Below, piece after piece: positions 7,318 through 14,947 of a DNA stretch of 26,721 nucleotides. The DNA is taken from assembly GCA_043782755.1 (NCBI GenBank), contig JAYWAC010000257.1, positions 1-26,721 on the forward strand, written 5' to 3'. Position numbers and translations under genes: made by a program. The notes beneath the pieces were generated by a model that saw nothing but the letters and a program-made list of their open reading frames with translations, was not told where the DNA came from and searched no databases. Position 1 is the stretch's first letter. Each line of letters starts with the position of its first letter. Source of the stretch: JADJYF01 sp043782755 (GTDB lineage: Bacteria; Pseudomonadota; Gammaproteobacteria; Ga0077536).

Positions 7318-7674
7318 TCAAAGACGCCCCATCACACTGGTGGCGTAGAGGTGGAAACATTCGAGCAGGTCGCGCTCATCGGCAGAGCGCAGCACCGCTC
7401 GACCGCGGCTCAGCGATTGTTGTGCGCGCTTGGTATTGCGGTGATAACGCAATGACAAGTCTATCGCGTGCACATAAGCATAAACGTTCTGGGGCTCGTC
7501 TTGCTGCATCTGTTCACAGGCGGTCAACGCGGCGTAGTTCTCGCCATGATCGGCGAGCGCGTGCACCAGCGGCGAGACGTCGTGCCGATTCAAGCGACGA
7601 CGACACAGCCAGCCTCGAAACATACGCCCCCACCAGTTGCCCGCGACTTCGGACGAAGAAAAACGACGGCTCAC
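7318..7674 (-). CDS. Hypothetical small helical (TPR-like) protein
   Basis: The 118-residue product is not a recognised family. After an Arg/Trp-rich N-terminal segment it is helical, with pairs such as VHALADHGENYAALTACEQM and AIDLSLRYHRNTKRAQQSLSRGRAVL that read like one or two TPR-type helix-turn-helix units. There is no signal peptide. The start is GTG 7674; an alternative is the internal Met at residue 18. It precedes the trypsin-like protease gene by 25 bp, so it may be its partner or adaptor. Confidence that it is a real gene is moderate and rests on its same-strand spacing and plausible composition. Confidence 0.55.
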   Translation of the reverse strand: MSRRFSSSEVAGNWWGRMFRGWLCRRRLNRHDVSPLVHALADHGENYAALTACEQMQQDEPQNVYAYVHAIDLSLRYHRNTKRAQQSLSRGRAVLRSADERDLLECFHLYATSVMGRL

Positions 7675-7879
7675 GAGCCATCACCCGGGCCAGAGTTCAG
7701 GTAGGCTTTCGACAAATGCTTGACGCTCCGCGCTGCCGGTGGTGTCGGTCGCCGGAACGGCGCCACTCACCACGGGCCAAGACTCGAGCTTAAAACGCTT
7801 GAGATCGACGGTCGGTGCGCAAGGTCGCTTAGGCGTTGCCCAGTCGCCGGCCGTCCATGACTCGTCCGCGCCGCGTGCC
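7675..7879. other. Intergenic region, no gene recognised
   Basis: These 205 bp lie between the end of the broken Crp/Fnr gene and the start of the small TPR-like gene, both on the minus strand. It should hold the promoter of the TPR-protease pair, but I see no convincing -35/-10 pair, terminator or repeat. Confidence 0.4.
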
Positions 7880-8590
7880 TCATAGCAGGGCAGCGATGCG
7901 ATCGGTTTCGCGCTTCACCGCCTCGTAACATTCGCAGCACAGCGTTTCCAGTCGCGCACGGTCCCGCACCACGATGCTGCCACGGTTGTAACGAATCACA
8001 CCCTGCTGTTGCAGTCGGCTGGCCGCTTCGCTCACGCCTTCGCGACGTACCCCCAGCACATTGGCGATCATTTCCTGGGTCAGAGCGACCGTGGTGTCGC
8101 GCAGACGATCGAGCGATAACAGCAGGCAGCGGCACAGCTGTTGTTAGATGGAATGATGTCGGTTGCAGACCGCCGTCTGTGCCATCTGTGTGAGTAGTGA
8201 CTGAGTATAGCGCAGCAACAAGATCTGGAGTTCGCCCTGGCGACTGAACTCGTCTTTCAGCAGCGCGGCGGGCAGGCGCAGCGCGGCGCCGGACCCACGC
8301 ACCAACGCGCGACTGGGTGTCGATTCACCGCCCATGAACAAAGCCACACCGATCACGCCCTCATTGCCCACCACCGCAATCTCGGTCGGCGCGCCGTCGC
8401 GCATGACATATTGCAGCGACACGATGGCCGTCAGCGGGAAATACACATGGGTCAGGCGATCGCCCGATTCATACAAGACCTGACCAGTAGCAAGATGCAG
8501 CGCTTCCAGATAGGGCGCCAGTCGCTCACGAACGGCAGCGGGCAGCGCGCCGAGTAGACGGTTGTCGAGGGCGCTGTGCGCTTCAAGCAT
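7880..8590 (-). pseudogene. Crp/Fnr-family regulator interrupted by one in-frame TAA
   Basis: From ATG 8590 the frame encodes a cyclic-nucleotide-binding-like sensor domain (LATGQVLYESGD, VYFPLTAIVSLQY, GNEGVIGVALFMGG) and reaches CNRHHSI, then hits TAA at 8146-8144. The same frame continues without shift through QQLCR and an intact winged-helix domain (LTQEMIANVLGVRREGVSEAASRLQQQGVIRYNRG) to TGA at 7880. In family members I remember, the stop position is Glu in an NRHHSxEQQLCRW motif, so GAA to TAA is one G-to-T change. As read, the product is a 148-residue sensor domain without DNA binding. The ATG overlaps the upstream PPOX gene by 8 bp. Explanations are a recent null allele, a sequencing error or rare readthrough. 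Confidence 0.85.
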
Positions 8591-9065
8591 GGCACGCTGC
8601 GTCCGTTGCGAGGCTTTGCGCGATGCCGTCCGGCCCCGCTGCCGCCCACGCACGCACCGTCAGCGGCTCAAAGCAGATCAAGGTAGGTTCACCCAGGAAC
8701 AGGGGCGTAGATTGATATTGCGGATACTTGACGAGCAGTGCGGCGACCGCTGCATCCCACTGCGCATGTTGACCGACGGCGATACGGGCGGTAGCAGCGA
8801 TGCGTATCCACCACAGCGCGCGCCAGTCGGCCGCATAGCGATCGATGACCAGGCCGACGCGCGGATGGGCTTCGATATGGCGCAGGCGCGCGAGGCGCGC
8901 ATGGCTCTTGGGTTTGCCGTCTATCGGTGAAAAAAGTTGCGTGCCGACGCGCGCAAAGACTATCGGCATGACTTCGGGCATGCCTTCATCGTCGATCACC
9001 GCGAGGCGCGCGACCGGCTCGCCATCCAGCACTCGCGCAAGCAGCTCGGGCGCGAGTGTTGTCAC
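8583..9065 (-). CDS. PPOX-class probable F420-dependent oxidoreductase (Rv0121-like)
   Basis: The 160-residue protein belongs to the split-barrel flavin/F420-binding (pyridoxamine-oxidase-like) fold, closest to the TIGR03668 type: PVARLAVIDDEGMPEVMPIVF at the start, then DGKPKSHARLARLRHIEAHPRVGLVIDRY, DWRALWWIRI and VKYPQYQ. The KPK and DWxxLWW motifs are characteristic of that subgroup, which is best known from actinobacteria and predicted to use F420; FMN, heme or another ligand is possible. The start is GTG 9065. It lies 34 bp after the desaturase gene and overlaps the regulator gene by 8 bp, so the three form one minus-strand transcript. The C-terminal 20 residues after VRAWAA look less conserved. 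Confidence 0.82.
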   Translation of the reverse strand: MTTLAPELLARVLDGEPVARLAVIDDEGMPEVMPIVFARVGTQLFSPIDGKPKSHARLARLRHIEAHPRVGLVIDRYAADWRALWWIRIAATARIAVGQHAQWDAAVAALLVKYPQYQSTPLFLGEPTLICFEPLTVRAWAAAGPDGIAQSLATDAACHA

Positions 9066-9099
9066 CGTTGACAGCGAGCACTAGCGCGACGCGCCAAAC

Positions 9100-10098
9100 C
9101 TAGACCGCCTCGAAGCCGTTGGCGAAGGTGCCGCTGGCACGTTGACGGCGGGGTTCACCGCCGTCCTCGTCGCGCGCCACCGTGACCTTGCGCAGCACGG
9201 CGAGATAGCCGCGCTCGGTTTCGATACGCGCGCCGTAACCATTCTCGACGAGGAAACGACGCAACAACGGCAGGCGATAGCAGGGCACCCACATCAGCAG
9301 ATGGTGTTCGAGATGATGATTGACGAAATAGGGCGCGACCAGTAAGCGTTCGAGACCGTTAGCAAGCGTGGTGCGCGCATTGCCGAACATGTCATCCGGC
9401 GCGCGCACCACCGCATGTTCGGCGATATTGCGCACGCGCAGCACGAGCTGTTGCCAGGTCAACAGCGGCACCAGCCACAACGTGACATACAACCAACCGT
9501 GACCGAGCGCACTGGCCAGCAACACCATGACGAGATTGACTACGGTCTGCGGGCCGAGCGCACGCCAATAGTGGGCGCATCTTTCCGGCAGCGACTGCCC
9601 GGCACGCCCCAGGGCTTGCAGCCACTGTGCCTTGCGCTGCGCGAAACCGGTACGCCCGATGAGATCGCGACTCAGCTTGCGGCGCAGACTGGCGCGGCTG
9701 ATGGGGTAGTAGCCGGTCAGGATGATATCGGGATCGTCGGGCAGCTGGGTGCGGGTGTGATGTTTGAGATGGTAGTGGCGATAGACATAGGTATCGGCAA
9801 AGGTCGGCCAGGCGCAGAAGACCTGGGCGAGCAGACGATTGCGCCACGGTGTGTGACACAGCGCGCCGTGGGCACCGTCGTGCATGAGGATGAGCAGCCC
9901 GAGCTGACGACTGCCGATCAGCACCACCGCGAGCAGATAGGTGAACACATTGGGCCACAGCACGAACAGGCTGACCGCAGCGAGAATGACAGCCCAGGCG
10001 TGTGCCACCAGGGCCAGGCCCCAGCCGTCGGAACGCGCGCGCACCGCAGCCAACTGGGTGTCGGTAAGCAGGCTGGCGGCGGACGGACTGTTACGCAT
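9100..10098 (-). CDS. Membrane fatty acid desaturase
   Basis: The 332-residue membrane protein has the three histidine boxes of di-iron desaturases/hydroxylases: HDGAH at 73-77, HYHLKHH at 108-114 and NHHLEHH at 260-266. Hydrophobic pairs precede the first box (residues about 30-72) and lie between boxes two and three (about 185-215). RNIAEHAV at 223-230 is typical of the acyl-lipid desaturase group. It would introduce a double bond or hydroxyl into a membrane acyl chain; the position is unknown, and a carotenoid or sterol substrate cannot be excluded. The frame extends 70 codons further upstream, but ATG 10098 is preferred because the extension is Arg-rich, lacks similarity and enters the promoter region shared with the divergent gene. 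It is first in a probable operon with the PPOX and Crp/Fnr genes. Confidence 0.85.
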   Translation of the reverse strand: MRNSPSAASLLTDTQLAAVRARSDGWGLALVAHAWAVILAAVSLFVLWPNVFTYLLAVVLIGSRQLGLLILMHDGAHGALCHTPWRNRLLAQVFCAWPTFADTYVYRHYHLKHHTRTQLPDDPDIILTGYYPISRASLRRKLSRDLIGRTGFAQRKAQWLQALGRAGQSLPERCAHYWRALGPQTVVNLVMVLLASALGHGWLYVTLWLVPLLTWQQLVLRVRNIAEHAVVRAPDDMFGNARTTLANGLERLLVAPYFVNHHLEHHLLMWVPCYRLPLLRRFLVENGYGARIETERGYLAVLRKVTVARDEDGGEPRRQRASGTFANGFEAV

Positions 10099-10326
10099 GG
10101 CGAAGAAATTTTGAACTCTGTCTGGAGTGTACAACCGGCTCGCGCAGGTCGCGAGTGACGCGCGTTGTCGTGCGGCTTTCGATGGACAGTGTGAAATGCC
10201 ACGAAGCGCGCGATTTAGTCGCTCGCTCAAGCCCGTCATGGGATTTTGACCGTTGCCCGGCGGCGCAGCTGAGCGCAACAATCGAGGCCGACAGGCGGCT
10301 AGCCTCAACTCTTTACGGTGCGCCCT

Positions 10327-11289
10327 ATGATCGAGAATTCACGGCGGCTCGCCCGCTCACGCACATCGCTCCGCACTCATCGCGCGCTGCAGGTCATCGC
10401 TTGCTCGTTGGTGATGAGTCTGGTTACCAGCAGTCAGGCAGCGGAGCGCGCCCAGCCATCGATTGCCGCCGGCGCGCAACTCATGAGCGCGCGCGGCGAT
10501 GCGATCGGCGCCATCACCGGCCGCACCATAAGCTTCGATGCTGATGCCAATATGGTCGGCGCCTATGGCGTGTTGAGTGCGCAGGGCTATTTCGCCGATG
10601 TGCTGCCATCGGGCGCGCTCGGCCAGGTCTTGTCGCTGGTCTATGCGTCGGCCGATTGCAGTGACGCCCCCGCCATTGCGCAGGCGAGCGTGGTGGGCGG
10701 TCCGCTACCGGTGCCTGGCTATGTATTCGCTTTTGGCGCGCCAGCACAGATCTTCAACGTACCCGCCGGCGCAAGCTTACGCGAACTCGTGATCGGCTCA
10801 GCTCGTCAACGCACCCGCGATGGCTTTCGCTGTGTACCCGGACAGAACCGCGCGATGGTCTATCCCCTACAAATCAATCGTGCGGATGTCAGCGGCTTTG
10901 TCGAGCAGGTGGCGGGACCGCTGCACGTGCAGGTGGTGGCGGCTGAGCATGATGCCGGTCGCAGCAACGCATCCCTCTCCCGCCTCCCCACGGCGCCACC
11001 GGACGAGACGGGCGCTGGCGCCGACGTCTCGCCAGACACGCCCGAATGCGCGCCCGGCTGTTACGTGTCGTATCTGGGCGACCACATCTGCGAATCGGAA
11101 TGCGCCAACAGCTTATGCGATTTCGACGCCAACGACTGTAGTGTGGCCTATGTCGAACGTGCGAAAAATCGCGAAGCGAAACTGTGCGCGCCGACTTGCG
11201 AAGCCGCAAGTGTCGGCGACGGCTTCTGCGATAAAGCCTGCAATGTGTCGAGCTGCGATTTCGATCAAGGTGACTGCAAGAAGCCGTGA
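10327..11289 (+). CDS. Secreted protein with two C-terminal LNR (Lin-12/Notch-like) modules
   Basis: The 320-residue protein starts with a long basic n-region and a hydrophobic core (LQVIACSLVMSLV) ending at SSQA-A, a probable signal peptide. Residues about 45-205 form an unrecognised domain with two cysteines (C111, C169), likely a disulfide pair. A linker rich in Pro, Ala and Asp follows. The C-terminus carries two tandem modules at 241-271 and 287-317 with identical spacing C-x3-C-x9-C-x3-C-x4-C-x6-C; both have GD before the third Cys and CDFDxxDC at the end. This matches the LNR fold, a small Ca2+-binding three-disulfide unit known mainly from Notch, pappalysins and some bacterial surface proteins. 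GTG 10318 is an alternative start. The role is unknown; a periplasmic or surface location is inferred. Confidence 0.8.
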   Translation: MIENSRRLARSRTSLRTHRALQVIACSLVMSLVTSSQAAERAQPSIAAGAQLMSARGDAIGAITGRTISFDADANMVGAYGVLSAQGYFADVLPSGALGQVLSLVYASADCSDAPAIAQASVVGGPLPVPGYVFAFGAPAQIFNVPAGASLRELVIGSARQRTRDGFRCVPGQNRAMVYPLQINRADVSGFVEQVAGPLHVQVVAAEHDAGRSNASLSRLPTAPPDETGAGADVSPDTPECAPGCYVSYLGDHICESECANSLCDFDANDCSVAYVERAKNREAKLCAPTCEAASVGDGFCDKACNVSSCDFDQGDCKKP

Positions 11290-11526
11290 ACGAAGCACAC
11301 AGTGATGCATTGACGAACGTGCGTGTTCGCCTAACGACAGACTCGGTGTGCATGGCTCGCTCGCGACGCAAATCGAATCTCTACTCCTAGTGTGGCGACA
11401 AACTTGTTGTTCGCAGTGCGATTTCTCACAGCATTCCGCCTGCGCGCAGAACAAGACTATGCCTGGCTCGCGACTCGTGCACGCAAGGCACGCGACGAGA
11501 GCCGGCAGACCCCCCCAATGGAGATC

Positions 11527-11532
11527 AAGGAG
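11527..11532 (+). promoter_or_regulatory. Ribosome binding site for the 11539 gene
   Basis: AAGGAG sits 6 bases before ATG 11539. It selects this start over in-frame upstream codons (for example ATG 11518) because the residues that follow form a clean signal peptide. Confidence 0.75.
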
Positions 11533-11538
11533 AACACC

Positions 11539-12012
11539 ATGCGTAACAACACCATCGCTAACAAAGCACTTGTCCGCTGCTGCTTGTCAGCTCTACTCAG
11601 CACCAGCGCAGTGGCCAGTCAGGCCACTTGCACACAGGCCGATGTGGCTGGCACCTGGAATGTCAGCGGACTCTCAACCGTGACCTACGACGCGCCCAAC
11701 CACGAGCAGGCCTCGTTCACGACCTTCTGCAAACTCAAGGTCAACAGTGCCGGGGCCTTCAGCAAAGCGTCTTCGACCTGCGATTCGTCGTCTGGCAAAA
11801 CCACGGTCGAGGGTTCGATGAAGTTATCGGGCAAGACCTGTAGCGTGAAAGCCTTTCCCATGAAGATCTTCGCCAACGGCGTGCAACTCTTTACCTTCAC
11901 CGTCGACTTTCTGTCGCTGGACAAGGGTAAGACCACCTTCACCGCGACCGGCAACAAGGACGCGGCAAGCACCGGCATGGCGCAGTTCATCTGGCAGGGC
12001 GTCAAGCAGTAA
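11539..12012 (+). CDS. Hypothetical secreted protein, small beta-rich
   Basis: The 157-residue protein has a signal peptide (MRNNTIANKALVR, hydrophobic CCLSALLSTSAVA, then SQA). The mature part begins CTQADVAGTWNVSG and alternates short hydrophobic strands with Thr/Ser/Lys-rich turns (TTFCKLKVNSAGAFSK, KTTVEGSMKLSGKTC, VQLFTFTVDFLSLDKGKTTFTATG), suggesting a small beta-barrel such as a lipocalin-like fold. Four cysteines remain in the mature protein, plausible as two disulfides. I do not recognise a family with certainty. It lies 249 bp after the LNR-protein gene, has its own strong ribosome binding site and is followed 14 bp later by a strong terminator, so it is probably monocistronic or the last gene of that unit. 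Confidence 0.75.
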   Translation: MRNNTIANKALVRCCLSALLSTSAVASQATCTQADVAGTWNVSGLSTVTYDAPNHEQASFTTFCKLKVNSAGAFSKASSTCDSSSGKTTVEGSMKLSGKTCSVKAFPMKIFANGVQLFTFTVDFLSLDKGKTTFTATGNKDAASTGMAQFIWQGVKQ

Positions 12013-12026
12013 GGACCTCCCACTCA

Positions 12027-12061
12027 CGCTCGACGACCGCTGGTCGTCGAGCGTTCTTTTT
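12027..12061 (+). terminator. Rho-independent terminator
   Basis: A perfect 12-bp stem (CGCTCGACGACC at 12027-12038 with its complement at 12042-12053) closes a GCT loop and is followed by TTCTTTTT. It ends the 11539-12012 gene. No T-run lies on the other side, so it acts on the plus strand only and does not clearly serve the convergent Spy-like gene. Confidence 0.93.
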
Positions 12062-12091
12062 CCGAGCGTAGGGTCAAGGTGTCACAGACTT

Positions 12092-12532
12092 TCACCGCCC
12101 GCGATGTCGGCCATGCATCTCCTTCATTTTGGCGCGTTGGGCCGGCGTCAGCAGTTTGCGCAACTCGTGGACGTTACGCGCATGCAACACCGCCAGTTCG
12201 GTCATGACCGTCGCGCCCTGCGCGGCTTGTGCACGTATCGCCGCTTCGTCGAAGTTGTCGGACTCCATCAGCGCGTGCATGGCCTTGTGCTGTTCCATCA
12301 TTTGGTGGATATAAGGTCGGGCCTGCTTGCGTGCATCATCCATCAACTGCTCGACGGCAGTGCGCTGGGCATCGCTCAAATCGAGATCGCTGGCCAGACG
12401 TTCCGTGGAAAACAGATCGTGGCCAAAGGGTCCGCCCATACCCGGGCCGGCCCAGGCCAGCGGCACCACCACCAGCAAGCCGAGAGCGCACAAGGCCGTG
12501 ATGAAGAGTGTTCGAAGATTGAGAATTTGCAT
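12092..12532 (-). CDS. Spy/CpxP-family periplasmic chaperone (LTxxQ protein)
   Basis: The 146-residue protein has a signal peptide (MQILNLRTLF, hydrophobic to residue 27, AWA cleavage) and an all-helical mature domain with the two family motifs: LSDAQ at 52-56 and LTPAQ at 128-132. Mature Spy/CpxP proteins are about 120-140 residues and form cradle-shaped dimers that bind unfolded periplasmic proteins; CpxP also modulates the CpxA sensor. The sequence is rich in Met and His (QMMEQHKAMHALM and the His-rich C-terminus), so metal binding, as in ZraP-like relatives, is a possible extra function. It is divergent from baeS-baeR across 228 bp, the arrangement expected for a target and feedback partner of that system. 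GGGAG before ATG 12532 supports the start. Confidence 0.88.
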   Translation of the reverse strand: MQILNLRTLFITALCALGLLVVVPLAWAGPGMGGPFGHDLFSTERLASDLDLSDAQRTAVEQLMDDARKQARPYIHQMMEQHKAMHALMESDNFDEAAIRAQAAQGATVMTELAVLHARNVHELRKLLTPAQRAKMKEMHGRHRGR

Positions 12533-12580
12533 GGGGCTGCTCCCGTGGAATAGCTAAGTGAATTGCGCTGACAACTTGGC

Positions 12581-12612
12581 GGCCATCGCGCCGGTCGAAA
12601 AACCGGATGGCC
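12581..12612. promoter_or_regulatory. Inverted repeat in the spy-like/baeS intergenic region
   Basis: GGCCAT...ATGGCC encloses CCGGT...ACCGG, giving an 11-bp interrupted stem (4-base bulge CGCG on the left arm, 6-base loop). It lies 49 bp upstream of the Spy-like ATG and about 150 bp upstream of baeS. It could be a regulator-binding palindrome for the divergent pair or a leader hairpin. It does not clearly match the E. coli BaeR box as I remember it. Confidence 0.35.
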
Positions 12613-12760
12613 TGAGTCTCGACGCACATCACGCAGGAAAGATGAAGATTGGCGGAACGCAGCAGCGTCAACATCATGGAGAGATCGTGGAGAAGCGCGC
12701 CAGATAGTGCAGAAAGCTTGCCGAGTGTGTACGGCGTAACGCACCATCGACCGGGCGGCT

Positions 12761-14167
12761 ATGCGACTCAAACTGTTTCACAAACTGTTCCTCGTTCTGG
12801 TGGGCACCAGCCTGTGCAGCGTGCTGCTGTTCGCGGGCTTTGCCCACTGGTATTCCTCACGCAGCTTTCTGCGTTATCTGAATGACGAGCGCGAGGCGCG
12901 TCTCACCGCCTTGAGCGAACAACTGCTGGTGCTGCATGAGCGCGATGGTGACTGGCATGTCCTGCGGAACGACGAGCACGAATGGCATCGCTTACTGCGC
13001 GAAGCCATGCGCTCCAGCATGTCGGGCGAGGACGGGCCGCCGCCCATGGATCGTCCCGCGCATGGACCGCCACCGATGTTTCGCGGCATGCCGCACATCG
13101 CACCGACTTTGTACGACCCCGAGTATCACGTCATTGTCGGTCCCCTGCCCTATCGCGCCGACATGAGCTTGCGCGCAGTCACGCAGGACGGACACGTCCT
13201 CGCCTATGTCGGCATGCCGCCGCTGCGCCAACCCGCCGACGCGCGCGATGTGCGCTTTGCGCGTCGTCAGGCCCGCATCCTGTTTGGCGGCGCGGCCTTT
13301 GCGCTCGTCCTTTCACTGCTCGCCGCCGCCTGGGTGGCGCGGCGCCTGTCACGTCCCATCATGGAGATCGGCGCCGGCGCACGGGCGCTGGCCTCGGGTC
13401 AATTCGAAACCCGGCTACCGCCCTTGGGCCGCGACGAAATCGGCGAACTGGTCGGCGACTTCAATGTGTTGGCGCGCACCCTTGAAGACAATGAATCGGC
13501 GCGCCGACGCTGGTTCGCCGATGTCTCCCATGAGTTACGCACGCCCCTCGCCATCATGCGTGGCGAACTGGAGGCAACGGTAGACGGCATACGCCGCATC
13601 GATAATGCGCTGGTGGAATCCTTGAGCCAGGAGACCGCGCGCCTCACCCATCTCGTCGACGATCTTTATCAACTCGCGCGCGCCGACATCGGTGCGCTGG
13701 ACTACGAATTCACACGCGCCTCGCTCGGCGCTTTGCTCGCCGAATCGATCAGCCACTTCGCCCACCGCTGGCAGCAGGCCGGTCTTGAATACGACTACGA
13801 CATCGATGCCGATCTATGCGCGCAGCTCGATGCGCGCCGCATTCTGCAATTGCTGGAGAATCTGTTTGAGAACTGCTGCCGCTATACCGATAGGCCAGGC
13901 CGCGTCGCAATCACCGCCCGTCACCAAGACGGACAGGCCTTGTTGACCATCGCCGACAGCGGCCCGGGTGTCGCTGCCGAGGACCTGTCACTGTTGTTCG
14001 AGCCGCTGCATCGCGTCGAGCGCTCGCGCAGCCGCGCCCATGGCGGCTCCGGTCTCGGACTTGCGATCTGCAAGCGCATCGTGCTCGCCCATGGCGGTCG
14101 CATCGAAGCGAAGCCTTCTCCGCTCGGCGGGCTGGCCATCCATATTCAATTACCGCTGGTGCAATGA
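12761..14167 (+). CDS. baeS: BaeS-type envelope-stress sensor histidine kinase
   Basis: The 468-residue inner-membrane kinase has TM1 at about 8-30, a periplasmic sensor of about 140 residues, TM2 at about 173-192, a HAMP linker to about 245, and a HisKA domain with phospho-acceptor H257 in VSHELRTPLAIMRGELEA. The ATPase domain has N-box residues N367 and N371, DSGPGV at 399-404 and GGSGLGLAI at 428-436. The periplasmic part carries a Pro/Met-rich stretch (GPPPM twice near 92-106) comparable to the PGPGMPPHG segment of E. coli BaeS. With the BaeR-like regulator 10 bp downstream and the Spy-like gene divergent, this is a BaeSR system: it senses envelope damage (indole, flavonoids and metals in E. 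coli) and induces spy and efflux genes. No strong ribosome binding site precedes ATG 12761. Confidence 0.88.
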   Translation: MRLKLFHKLFLVLVGTSLCSVLLFAGFAHWYSSRSFLRYLNDEREARLTALSEQLLVLHERDGDWHVLRNDEHEWHRLLREAMRSSMSGEDGPPPMDRPAHGPPPMFRGMPHIAPTLYDPEYHVIVGPLPYRADMSLRAVTQDGHVLAYVGMPPLRQPADARDVRFARRQARILFGGAAFALVLSLLAAAWVARRLSRPIMEIGAGARALASGQFETRLPPLGRDEIGELVGDFNVLARTLEDNESARRRWFADVSHELRTPLAIMRGELEATVDGIRRIDNALVESLSQETARLTHLVDDLYQLARADIGALDYEFTRASLGALLAESISHFAHRWQQAGLEYDYDIDADLCAQLDARRILQLLENLFENCCRYTDRPGRVAITARHQDGQALLTIADSGPGVAAEDLSLLFEPLHRVERSRSRAHGGSGLGLAICKRIVLAHGGRIEAKPSPLGGLAIHIQLPLVQ

Positions 14168-14177
14168 CCGAACATCC

Positions 14178-14855
14178 ATGCAAGCACACATCCTCATCGC
14201 TGAAGACGAACCGAAGATCGCAGCCTTGCTCGCCGACTATCTCGGCGCGGCGGGCATGCAGGTCAGTGTGGTGGCCAATGGTGACGAGGTGTTGCCGGCG
14301 GTCACGCGTCTCGCGCCGGCCGCGCTGGTGTTGGACGTGATGCTGCCTCAGCGCGATGGCATGAGTATTTGTCGCGAGCTGCGCCAGACCAGCAGCCTGC
14401 CGGTCATCATGTTGACTGCCAGGGTCGAAGAGATAGACCGCCTGCTTGGCCTTGAACTCGGTGCCGATGATTATCTGTGCAAGCCCTTCAGTCCGCGCGA
14501 GCTGGTAGCACGGGTCAAGGCGGTATTGCGACGCAGTGCGCCGGCGCTCGCCCCCCAGGACGGGCCGCCGCGCTTTGAAGTGGATGACCACCGCATGCGC
14601 GCCAGTGTCGGCGGTCAGCGTCTGGATCTGACGCCGGTCGAATATCGACTGCTCGCCACCCTGCTGCGTCATCCTGGCCGCGTCTATCGACGCGACGAGC
14701 TGCTGGACCTGGTCTACGACGACTACCGCGAGATCTCGGATCGCACCATCGACAGTCACATCAAGAATCTGCGCCGCAAGATCGACACCGTGCTGCCCGG
14801 CAGGCCGGTCATCCACTCCGTCTACGGCATCGGCTACCGCCTCGAAATCGACTGA
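14178..14855 (+). CDS. baeR: BaeR-type OmpR-family response regulator
   Basis: The 225-residue protein has a receiver domain with acidic pair D10/E11, phospho-acceptor D53 (VLDVMLP), T80 and K102 (CKPFSPRE), followed by an OmpR-type winged helix from about 132. The stretches ARVEEIDRLLGLELGADDYL and DRTIDSHIKNLRRK, with VYDDYRE before the latter, match E. coli BaeR nearly word for word as I remember it, which separates it from CpxR and other OmpR regulators. The final HSVYGIGYRLE is the wing. It starts at ATG 14178, 10 bp after the kinase stop, so it is co-transcribed with its cognate kinase. Likely targets are the divergent Spy-like gene and efflux genes elsewhere. Confidence 0.92.
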   Translation: MQAHILIAEDEPKIAALLADYLGAAGMQVSVVANGDEVLPAVTRLAPAALVLDVMLPQRDGMSICRELRQTSSLPVIMLTARVEEIDRLLGLELGADDYLCKPFSPRELVARVKAVLRRSAPALAPQDGPPRFEVDDHRMRASVGGQRLDLTPVEYRLLATLLRHPGRVYRRDELLDLVYDDYREISDRTIDSHIKNLRRKIDTVLPGRPVIHSVYGIGYRLEID

Positions 14856-14947
14856 AGCTACGCGCCCCGCCCGGCGGCGCAGGGCTGCTTCCCAAGGCCG
14901 GCTTAAATCACGACAATACCGGCGGTTTACCGTTAGTACCGTTGGTC

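Noticed and set aside
8144..8146. The TAA in the Crp/Fnr gene considered as a recoding (selenocysteine or pyrrolysine) site
   Set aside because: Those use TGA or TAG, not TAA, and relatives have Glu there, so a nonsense mutation or sequence error is simpler.
10099..10308. A 70-residue N-terminal extension of the desaturase
   Set aside because: The extension is Arg-rich with no family similarity and would occupy the divergent promoter region; ATG 10098 gives a normal desaturase length.
10327..11289. LNR-containing gene considered as eukaryotic contamination
   Set aside because: It has a bacterial-type signal peptide, no introns, the same codon style as its neighbours and sits between clear bacterial genes.
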